This document shows, one piece after another, positions 36,401-47,889 of a DNA stretch of 64,000 nucleotides. Made by a program: the position numbers and the translations under genes. How positions within the stretch are numbered: position 1 is the first letter of the stretch; every line of letters starts with the position of its first letter. Source of the stretch: Symbiodinium sp. CCMP2592 (taxonomy: Eukaryota; Sar; Dinophyceae; Suessiales; Symbiodiniaceae); NCBI GenBank assembly GCA_905221615.1, contig CAJNDT010005791.1:72736-136735 (forward strand), written 5' to 3'. Under the pieces are notes generated by a model, which was not told where the DNA came from, did not search any database, and saw only the letters and a program-made list of their open reading frames with translations.

Positions 36401-39400
36401 TGTCATCGCATTGAACAGTGTCGCCATAGCCATGATCTTCTTGCCAATGTACAAAGGCACATGTGGCGTGTACACCTTGCCCTTCTGACCAGGTTTCACT
36501 CGCCCGTCTTCTCGTTCTCGTAGGCCGCCACCAACTCCTCGTCGTCCACCATGCCCCACGCCGTGCTCGGTGACGAGGGTGCTGTCCTGGTAGAGGTCGG
36601 GTTGTCGATCAACTCCCGAATCGCTTTCTCCAGAACCGTCTCCGCCGTGATCTTGTTCATCATGTGCAAGCAGACCTTCGCGGTTGGCTTGACATTGCCC
36701 AGGTGCTGGCGAAGTTCCTTCAGCATCTGAGACACCATTGGCGCGTTGAGCACCGCCGTCGAGGAAGCCGGTGATCCCTTCCTCGGTGTGTAAAGGAGTC
36801 TCACGTTGCAGACGCTGCACGTGATCCACTGGCCGTGTGCATTCGCTTCCGGAGCCGCGGGTACATGTCGGTTGTAGCATGGCCATTGTTCCGGTGACAT
36901 TCGTGGATCCCGAGGGTCTGCCTTCATGCGACGGGTGGTGTCGAAAGAGCGGGCCCGAGCTTTGGGCTTCGCCTTTGCCGCTTTGGCCTTGTAGGACTGG
37001 ATCAAGAGCTGCTCGGTCTCCGGGTCGAGGTCGCGGGTCTCCTGAGAGGAAGCCGCCATTGCTGCGCGAAGAAGTTGTTGTCGAAGAATCTATGGCACCG
37101 AAGGCGCCAGACATTTGAGCTTGAGAAGCTGAGGTGGTGGACGTCGTTCGAGAGGCTTCGAAAAGCTGCCACATCCTAGCACGTGCCAACTGCAGCTCTT
37201 GCTCATCAAACTCAGCATCGCGAACAGTCATGTCCAGCCAAAGTGTCCCTAGCTCAAGCACTTGATGATCGTGTACAGGACAGCTACTGGCAGGGGATAG
37301 AGCACGAACAACAACATGAGCCTGACCTTCATGGTTGGTGTAGCCCTTGGTGAGGTGTTCAACGATGTCCAGGACAAGATGACCTTTGTGATTGGTGTGA
37401 AGCTGGTACACCTCGGGTTTGGGGTCCTTGGTGTTCATTGCGAGGCCTGTAGCGAAATCTATCATCATGCCAACTCCTTGAGGTCCCAGGTAGTCCATGC
37501 CGATAAGGACTGGTACAAGCGACGTCTTATCCAGGCTGTTGTTGTAGTAGGCTTCGGGGTTGGGGAGTGCATACAACGAGAAATGTTGATGTTGCCCAGA
37601 AACTTGGCTAGATAAATGCACTCGACACAAAGCCCGGCCCCAACGCCCATTCCCAAACCTGAAATACGGTCGCGCGGACTGCTCGAGTTCGATCTTGGCT
37701 CCCTTGTCCTGTGTGAGAACGGCCGAAATCAAGCTGCGAACTATGGCTTCTGGAGCAGCTGAAGCAGTCGCACCGCAATCAAGCATACCTACACTGGGAG
37801 AAGAAGTGCTCACACTCGCCGTGGCCGCCTCCATCACATCGGCAACCTCAAGGCCACCAATGAACATGTCCGAGGCATAAGCATTCACACTGCGATGTCC
37901 TGGGCCATCCTTGCCATGGCCCTTGGACTTGCCCTTGGATTTGCCCTTAAGCCAGGCTTGAGCTTCATGCATCATGCCCTTCTTGCCCTTGAACTTCCCC
38001 TTGCCCTTGCCCTTCGAGAAGTAGTAGGAGTAGAAGTCGTCCATATCCGCAGCAAAGTTCCGGAAGTAGCCCTTGCCACGTCCTTTACCTCCAGGATGCT
38101 GCCGATCGGGGCATTCACGGGCAAAGTGATTGCCTCCGCACAGAAAGCACTTACCGCCACCAAGATTGTTGGCCGGAGATCCAAAGCCGCGGTCTCGACG
38201 AAGAGCTTGCGTGGCTCGCTGGGCTTCAGTCCATGTTCGAGTCGCTTCGGCAGCAAGCGACTCAGCCACACGCTCAGCATTTTGCGCCTCCTGAAGTTTG
38301 GCCATCGCTTCAGGATCTTCGGGCTCAGGCACAGTCGCCTGTTGCCCTTCGTAGTACCATTCATCATCTCGCCAAGAGTCGCGCCATTGATCCACAGCAT
38401 AGTCCGCGTAGGTATCATCCTGCCACCACGCGTCGTCCTCGTACCACCAATCGTCCGACTCCTGCTGGTAGTTAGCGTAGTGCTCGTCCCCGGAGTCCAT
38501 GAAATGGGCGTTGTAGTGGCCAGCAGATCCTCCACGCAGTCCTCCTAGAAGTTGATCATCCCAGAGACTCTGCAACGCTGAGGAAATCACTGAGTGGTCC
38601 AAGGAGTTCTTAGTAGAACTCAGGATATCTCGTTTCTCTTCTGCGCTCAACCCGGCTGCTTGCAACAGCCTCCATCCGCGCAGAACGTCCATGATGAAGG
38701 AATCTGCCACTGACATCTCATCCAAGGGAGTCTTCGCAGCAGGCGGAATCTCGCCCTTGCGGGAGCCTGCCACAGATCCAGCATCAGCCTGTCGGTGGCT
38801 GGGTGACGAACCTGTAGCTCCTCTTGCCGGTGTGGCATCCGTAGGTGCATCTTCACGTCGTTCCGCTGGAGTTCTGGGAGCACTATCATCTGGGGGAGAA
38901 TCGCCGTCAGGAGCAGGAGGTGCAGGGTCCGGCTCCTCGTAGTCCTCGTCGCCCCAGCCGCCACCACCATACCAGGAGTTCCAATCTGGGTCATCACGCC
39001 AGTCAGTCTCCTCTTCGGGAAGACCGAAGTCCCTGTCAGCTTGCGAAACTCCAAGCTTCTCCTCGTGCAAGCGTATGATCGCTTCCACAAACTCCTCATG
39101 CACCAGCGTCTCTCGTACAAGAAAATTCCCAATCGACTCGCCCGGTTGGCGACGGAAGCTGAAGTACTGCTGGCATATGGCAGCTGCGTTAGGAAGCGAT
39201 CGTCGAACAAGAGGGGAGCTCGCCAATCGCTGAAGCAGCAGCTTGGTCCCAGACGGAGTGTCGAACTCCATCTTTGCCCAGCTCATAGCCAGAAGACGAG
39301 CTGGTCCACTCAACCTGGTAAGCAGCCTGCTTGCACAGTAGCGTCTCTTGTGTACAGGCGTGCTCTGCATGAACCAACTCACTTCTCTCGTATACTTCCG

Positions 39401-42400
39401 CCAAGTGCGGGCTTGGCCGTCCCAGGCTGGGACCAACGACTTGTCATGAGCATCGGCCATGATGGCCACCGAAAACTGGATATAGGAAAAACTGTCGCGC
39501 TGACAGGTCGGCAGTGATCAGGTTGAAACCGTAATCGCCAGGAGGTGGATCACTTGCCAGTAAAAGAGAAAAGAGATGCAGCGTGCAGTTCCGACCACAG
39601 GCAGTTCCCTGGAGCGAGCACTGCTCCGCTACCAATGCAGCGGGTTGCTGCAATGGTAGGAATTGGGCTCTCGCAGAAAGCTTGAATGATCAGTCACAAC
39701 AGCAAGCAAAGGGCTCTGCGCCCTGTCTCCTTTTGCACGAGCGCCGGGCTCGATCCGTGGCTCTGGCTACAGCTTTACGAAGCTAGTCCTCTAAAAGGGG
39801 CGCCCCAGCTGTCGAGCCTGAAAGGCCCACATGTTGAAAGCATCGGCATCGTCGACAAAAGCCTCAGAAGTTGCACAACCCTTAAGTGCTGCACCCGAAA
39901 AGTATGAACTTAGAATGAAAATAGCTATGGCACAAGGATTCTATAGAATTCCAAACTAGAAACGAAGCTCAGACCTCTCAGACAGTCTTCAGAAAGGCCT
40001 CAAGAATATCCCCCGCTCTTGCCTCCTGAGGCTTTCAAGTTGCAGTTTCTTGGTTCAGGCCTTTCGCTAAATAAAGTACAGTCTTGACTACCAACAAAAC
40101 ACAAAAACTCAAACCACGCCGGCATCCTCCCTCCGACCTTCTCCGCACCCTGTGCCAGCAGCTCATTGACGATCTCTTTGTGGCCCTGCTCGGCGGCGAC
40201 CATGAGGGGGGTCCGGCCTCATACTCGCACCGCTACAAGAACAGGGTTGAAGCTTCATCCACCAAACGGAGGTTGGTGCTATTGTGGTTGTCCTTGTCGT
40301 TGCTGCTGCTGGGGTTAAAGCTGACGTCGCGCATGCTGCTTAATTATGTGCTCAGTCCTGTGGTGCTCTGCCTGTGACATTGCCACCGTTGTTCTTCGCA
40401 GCCGACACTCCACACCCTACTCTCTCGTGAACCCCCTAACTGCATGCCCGTCTCGCTCACCACAATCACTGTTTGATGGCTTTCCTCAAACCCATCTGTT
40501 TTGCGCTCTGTTGGTTCTTTGAACGGAATCTGACGTTTTATTTTGTCGTAGTTTTTTCGTTGCGACTTCGTCGTAAGTTCAAAGCTCACGGCCTCCGTGG
40601 TGAATACCATACTTCGTGAAACCACCTTTTTGGCTATCTTGAGCCTTGGGCATTTTGCGCTGTTTACGTGCTTTCGGGTGTCGGCGTTTGGCGATTCTTA
40701 CTTCATTGCCGAAGTCGGTGATGCTGTCTGCTTGCTCTTTCGAGGGGGGGGGTTGGGGAGTGGGAATTTTGACTCACTTCTGTTTCACCAAACACCATCT
40801 CGAGTACAGAAGGGTGGGGGGGCTGGGGTGGGGAGGGGGGAGGGTAATTACGTTCTGCTTCACAAAAACAACATCTGGAGTAGCCTCTAAGTCTCTAAGT
40901 CTGAAGCCTCGAATCCGAAACTGCAAAAAAGCAACTGTGGCACCCGAACAAACGAACTGTTGCTACCCGACACATGTTGCGACCCGCACATGACAGCAGC
41001 AGTAGGTACAGAATCAGCAGGACAACACGCACATAACACGCACCATCGAAATAGCAATCGCCAGAGCAGCAGCAAAACTCAGAGTGTGATCACATACGAA
41101 ACAACTTCAGAATCAAGAGAACACGTGCTAGCAAAAGAAGTGATCAATAAACGCTTTTTTCAGTACATAAAAACACAACACCAAGAAAGGAACTGTGCAA
41201 AACCACCCCCGCAACTGAACCCGTAGGGATTACCCTGAACCCCCTCAGCCCCAGACCCTCAACCCTTAAAGGCCACTCCTGGTGATTGTAGACAGGCTAC
41301 AGTAGTCAACGAAAACTACACACAGGCCCACACTGATGACAATACTGTGGACATCGATGGGCTCCTTCTCCAATCCTTTCAGTATATACTCCTTCATGCC
41401 AGTGGGTAGCCACTTCAGTTGAACGACTCCGATGGGGGCTTTGGCTTTGACTGCCGTCTCGCTGTGAGGCGAAGGCTGCTGCGCCGAATCGTCAAAGCCA
41501 CCCGAGGCTGTGGCCGTCTTTGTCCTTGGCCTCCTGCGCAGGGATGCTGCTCTGTTGCAGCTTTGCATTGAAAGCTGCTGAAGGACGAGACTACTCAGGC
41601 CCTCAGCACAGACGAAGTGTGTGGCACATGCCCGACCTTGAAATGATTGGTTTGGAGGCCTAGACCTAAAGTCTTTCTCCTCAGCCATTAAGCAAGAACG
41701 TGGGTGTTGATTTCTTCTCCGGCCTAGCATCTCCGCTTCAAGATAAAAGACTCAAACAACATCAGGTGCACATCGACGGGGGGTCGCCCCACGAAAAGAG
41801 CGAGGGCCGAGGCCGGAGGTCTACTCTACGAATCTGGGGGCCGCTCTTTCACACGAAAAAACACCCACACCGCAAGTCCAAATTGAACGGCATGACAAAG
41901 CATACGACCCCGGCCTCAGACCTTCTCAGACGAGGGGTGACTGGGGAGTATCCAACGTGCGCGACAGGATTCCCTTTTGCGGGGTTCCTCCTAGAGACTC
42001 TTGAACGAGGAAGCAGCATCCCACATGCTCCACTTGACAGGTACACCTAACCCGCGGAGGTTGACGTGCAGTATGCGGTACGTAATATCTCAGACTTCAA
42101 CATATCCACTCCATGAGGCAACCGGGGAAACTTCGCCTTAAAGCGGTCAAACGGAGACCGCTCGCAGAAGCTCCCGACGTTACGAAAACAGCCACTGTCG
42201 TCGGCTGTGGGGCAACAGATCAAGGCTGCATCCCGAAGATTGCAGTGGTGAGAACAGTCTTGACTACAAGTCTAGCATTGGAGAACCCAACCATGCCGAC
42301 ATCCGCCCTCCCGCCTTCTCTGCGCCCTGTGCCAGCAGCTCGTTGACGATCTCCGTCTGGCACTTCTCGGCAGCGACCATCAGGGGGGTCCGGCCTCAGA

Positions 42401-45400
42401 CTCGCACCGCTACAGGCGCTAGACTTATGTCGCGGCAGCGTTCTACAAGTCCCGGCACTGCATGGCCACACTGCATAAAGTGAAGTCGCGGCAGGGGCCC
42501 AGAAGCTGTTTGTCTAGGGAATCCCCAAGGCCACGCAGTGTTGCAAGCCTGCTCAGGCGAAGCCTCAGAACAGCTGAAATCAGGCCCACGTGCTGGCAAA
42601 CTGCAAACTTTTCCAACATCATAACATGCGAAAAACATGGGAATCCCCGTTGACACGCGCCCTTCAGAAGCAGGAGCACGGAGGGTTTCAAGAGTGGTTT
42701 TCAACATTCAGGGCTTGAGGCTTCAGGGCTAAAGGTGTACGGTTAAGAATTTGAGGTTTGGGAAATCGCAATGTGACTAGTGGCGCGTTCTCCTGCTTCC
42801 CTCACTTCTTCCCTCCAAGCCTTTACCACCTCTACTAGCCCAAACGCTTTAATCTGAAGGGGGACTACAGAGAGTTGGTGGTGCCAGTCAGTGGGGGTGT
42901 GGCTTACGTGGCAAGCGCACACCAGGCCGGGCCCCGATTGCTGAACCCTGGACGCTGAAAGATGTGTATTTCCTCAACAAAATGTGAGTTAAACCCTCCC
43001 CTCGTAAATAGTAGCAGTACGCAACGACTTCCACAAGATGCTACTGCTTCAGTAGTCAACCACAAGAACAGGGTTGAAGCTTCATCCACCAAACAAAGGT
43101 TGGTGCCATTGTGGTTGTCCTTGTTGTTGCTGCTGCTGGGGTTAAAGCTGGGTCGCGCATGCTGCTTATGTGCTCAGTCCTGTGGTGCTCTGCATGTGAC
43201 ATTGCCACCGTTGATACTCGCAGTCGACACTCCAAACCCTACTCTCCCATGAACGCCCTAACGGGTTCAGTTGTTGGGGTGGGTTTTGCTCTTGTTTGCA
43301 TGCCTTTGTCTGCCCGGCTCGCTCACCACAGCCACTCCTTCGGGAACGCTCTGCTCACAATGCAAATATCCGGAGTACACAATCAAAACCTTCAAGCTTG
43401 CGCAGCCTCCAAGTCCGAAGCCTCGCACCGAAACTGCAAAACAAGCAACTGCGGTACCCGATCAAACCAACTGCTGCGACCCGACACATGTTGCGACCTG
43501 ACACACAGAAGCAGCGGTGCATACAGCTTGCTCCCAACTCCTGAAATGCTTGCTGTGGTACCTGAACGAACGAACTGCTGCGACCCGGGCGAGGGTTCCT
43601 GGTCTGCACCGGCTATATCCCTTCCTACCCCGTCGTAGACTACTCGAGAGTTTGCAAAACATCAACCACGGACGTAACACGCACCATCGTGATAGCACTC
43701 GACGACGCAGTACCCAGACTAAGCGCAGCACATGACAGCAGCCGAAGGTACAGAATCGGCAGAACACCACGCATAACACACACCATTGCAATAACAATCG
43801 CAAGAGCAACAGAAAAAATCAGGTCCGCGCACCACTGAGTGTGATCACCACATACGAAACAACATCAGAATCAACAGAACACGTGCTAGCAAGAAAAACC
43901 TTAGAAATAAACGAATTTTCCCAGTACAAAAAACACGACAACAAGAAAAGAACTGTGCAAAACCACAGTAGTCAACGAAAACTACACACAGGCCCACACT
44001 GATGACAATACTGTGGACATCGATGGGCTCCTTCTCCAATCCTTTCAGTATATACTCCTTCATGCCAGTGGGTAGCCACTTCAGTTGAACGACTCCGATG
44101 GGGGCTTTGGCTTTGACTGCCGTCTCGCTGTGAGGCGAAGGCTGCTGCGCCGAATCGTCAAAGCCACCCGAGGCTGTGGCCGTCTTTGTCCTTGGCCTCC
44201 TGCGCAGGGATGCTGCTCTGTTGCAGCTTTGCATTGAAAGCTGCTGAAGGACGAGACATGACGAGAGCACCCCGGCCATGAGCACGAACGAATTGTGCAC
44301 ATGCCCGACCTTCAACCGATTTTCTCCTCACACACAAGCCGCTTTCTTTCCGGCTCAGTGTCTCTCCTCCAAGCGCAAGGCGCAAACCCTTTACAACACC
44401 GGCTGGCGGCCCCCCAGCGCATCGACGAGGGATCACCCCACGAAAAAGAGCGTGGCTCAGGCCGGAGGTCTATGATTGATCGGGAGTAAGGCCTGGTAAG
44501 CTCGAAAAGCCAACCCTCGGCCGTCACGAAACACCCAAAGAGCCTCGAGTCTTCAGCTTCTCTGTGCCTTGTCTACACCCCGTCAAATCAAACCCCCCGC
44601 AACCCAGCCTCAGCCCCCTAACGGTCCATGCAATCCCATCCTCAAACCTCTCCTGCGGAGGGGCATCACAAGACCGTGCAATCCCCAGCCTCAGAACTTG
44701 CAATTAAAAAGGCCTCAGGAAACACAGGTTCGCCTCCACAGGATTCAAGTTACACTTTCTTCGTTCAGGCATACAAATCATCCACCGTCGTCTTGCCTGG
44801 CTGCCTGGACCCTCAGCGGAAAATGGAAAGAGAATCTTATCTGCATGAGGCTATGACTCTACATGTCTGACAGGCTTCTGCTTTCCCACCTTGTTCGCAC
44901 CTGCGGCCAGGAGCTCAATGAGGAGTTCTGCATCGCCATCCTCAGCAGCTTGGAGCAGATGCCCATCACCTTAGCATATGTAGACCAGATCGACGACACT
45001 TTAGGATTTGCGCTCGAGCCTTGAGGCGCCGGGGCCCTTGCCCTCCCGATTGATCGTAACCTGTCACACATGCGCCAATGGCGAGAGCTGCTGCAGAGTT
45101 GGCAGATGCCCACCTTGCTGTGCAAGAGCTTCACGCACTTGTTGTGACCATTGCCGGCGGCCTGCATGACAGCCGCGTAGCCTCAGAATCAAGAATTGAC
45201 ACACGGTGGTACCAGCTGCTTGGGAACACAGTGTGAGTGAATGGGAACACCATGTTGGCAGGACCGTGGCGCTTATGAGCATGCCTTTGACAGCCACGGA
45301 GACGATCTGAGAAGGGGAACAAACCACATGCCTTGCACGCTCGTAGACCACAGAGGAACTGCTACCGCTATCATTCGGGATATCTGGCGGGCACATTTAT

Positions 45401-47851
45401 CATGGCACAGATGCGTTACAGTGCAACACGGAACCAGCATCATGACATGGCTATTCAATTCACTCAACCACCACGGCCCTGACCGTGCTCATTCTTTGCC
45501 TCCTGGCGACGTCAGAGACACGACCGCACTTGGTCGTTCCGTTGAGCGAACATGTGATGTACGATGTCCGACCATCAGCTCACATCATTAGACATGAAGG
45601 CAGGCTCTGACGCGTTCAGTGCCCTGGCTTCTGGCCTTCTCAGCGCCAGCATCCAACAGTGTGGCTAGCGAGTCAGCCTGGCCATGTCGCGCAGCGAGCA
45701 TCAGGGCGGTGTTTCCTCAGTGCAGCACCCTGAGCCTACACCCGTGAGCGCACAAGCACCTTATTACCAAGGCGTTGGCCGAATCTGTCGCGGGCATCCT
45801 GGCTGGACGGAACACGTGGCGCGTCGGGTTCGCTTTGCACGTCGTTGCGCTCAGAAGCAATGCGTCGCGCTCATCAGCCGAGTCAGCCCTCGTAGATTCA
45901 GTTGAGCTTCGCTTTCAGAAAGATGGCTTCGTGATGCTTCATGCATACTTGCGACTCTCGTGTGAACCCCAAACGGCTAACACCAGATGCTTTTCGCAGA
46001 CTCTTCTGCCTGCCATTTGGATTGCCTTGCTGGAAAGGTTAGGTGGCCTTCAGTAGCCTTGGGCAAGCAATTAGACTTCTTTCTTGAAAGCCCTACGAGG
46101 CTGAATCTGGCTTTCAGGCCAACTCAAAGTTGCTGGCGACCACAACGTAACACATCATGAGCAGACCGAAAAATGCCTCTTGCATATACGTGCCTCTTTG
46201 ATATTCCACAAAGTCAGTTCGACAAGATCTACCTTGGCCATGGCCAAAGCGGTCAGAGGTTCCCACAGAACCTCTGCCTTCCTTCCTGTGGATCCCCTTC
46301 CCAGCAACCGCGTTAACCGATCCCAATGGTGCACTGTCATGTCCTCCACTGGATTTCGAGGCTCAGAACACAAAAAGGCCTTCCTGGCACACTACTCGAG
46401 ACCGACCTGCCGCGACCAAACAAACCCGTGAGTGGCTCAATAGGGGCCAAAGCGGAGGGCGAATCTCTGGTGCAGGATTTGCAACGCAAATGAGAGCAGA
46501 AGTTGGCAAAGCATGCCGCGCGCGGACAATGGCCTGACGATCACCCAACGGCAGCAGTACGAGAAGGACATGCAGAAGGCCTACACGACGCAGCAGAAGC
46601 GACATCTCCAGGCTCTAGCACAGTACGGCAAGGACATCATGGCCCAGGAACTTAAAGCGGAGGCCAGACTCCATGTCGGGATGAGGGCGGCAGGTTCCAG
46701 CCAGGAGGAGGAGGAGGAGGAGGAGGAGTTGCCTCCGAAGTCGCAGCCGGAGGATGATGGCTGGGTGGAGCTCACGCGATGTTGGAAGGTGGAAGATCAC
46801 GGGGATCTCAACGCTTTGCTTCACCGCATTCACGTGCCGTCATGTCCTCCGCTGGATGTCGCGTTTGCATATTTGCTGGCTTCTGCCGCCTGCACGACCC
46901 TCCTAACCCATGTAACTAGTTTCTTTCCAGTCGTACTCGACCGGGCCGAGGCGGACGACGCAAAGCGTTTAGCAAAATGCTTGCTGACAGCACGAGCAAG
47001 CGTCTTCAAGGAGCTATGCAGTAATCACGAAATACCCCTGCCACAGCAGACAGTATGCGAAGAGCTTCAAGGCTGCGAGTATGCTGACGTCAGCAGCAAC
47101 GATGTTGCATCTGCTTCCCAGCGCTTGCCTTCTTGGCGCCCGCGGCCAGCAGCTCTTGGAGCAACTCGAGCTCGCCGCCTGCTGCTGCTCTGAGCAGCGC
47201 CTTGTCACCTTGGCGGTTTCCGCTTGCCACTACGTGCAGAACACGAATCGCCTGGCAGTTGCGAAAGTGCAGTTGCTCAAGGCAGGTCCAAGCCCAGCAC
47301 CCTCCTCATTCTCTTCTTCCTGACAAGAACATCCGGATACCGTGCTGTTCTGCTTTCGACTCTAGGCCTGGAAGCAGCAAAACAATGGACTCGAGTCGGC
47401 TCGCCTGGTTGGCTCCCTCCCTCGTCAAGCGCTTCGCGCACTCGGTATGGCCGTTCGCTGCTGCCTGCATGTAGGCAGTGAAGCCTCGCCAGGGACGAAT
47501 CCAGGTTCCAACTCGGTTGGATACCAGTCGCTACATCTTCAGCAGCAGCTCCATTCCGAAACATCGAGGCCCCCAGCCATTCTGGTTCTTCGTGTCCTGC
47601 CCGAACTGGACGTGTTTAGGTAAACAGGAAAGCGCGAGGCGTGATTGTCGTGCACAGTACTACAGTGCCAGCAGCAGGTCGGAGATGAAACAAACATTTA
47701 CACACCATTCGCCCAGGCAATGCTGCATCAATCCAGGCACACAAACACAACAGACCGAAAGCAAAGACACAAATGAATGCACAAATGCACATAGTCTCTG
47801 TCTCTTTGAATTGCTTTGCTTTGCTTGGGGCTTGGGGCCGGAGCGCTCGCT

Positions 47852-47889
<38 letters not shown>

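Larger units (their letters stand above)
30951..39875 (-). mobile_element. Complete Ty1/copia-type LTR retrotransposon, 8,925 bp
   Basis: Full element: 5' LTR at 39,636-39,875, primer-binding site, 2,787-codon polyprotein, purine tract and 3' LTR at 30,951-31,190, flanked by CAACC duplications. Domain order is gag, zinc knuckle, protease, extra domains, integrase, reverse transcriptase, RNase H. Integrase before reverse transcriptase defines the copia superfamily. Identical LTRs and an uninterrupted frame suggest a recent insertion that may still be active. It lies in a phase-0 intron of the ankyrin gene, in the same transcriptional direction. Its length is well above the usual 5-6 kb because of about 1 kb or more of extra coding sequence. 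Confidence 0.95.

Noticed and set aside
37972-39210. Two further minus-strand 187-codon frames overlapping gag
   Set aside because: Thr/Ser/Arg-rich shadows of the gag frame; the gag frame itself carries the zinc knuckle.
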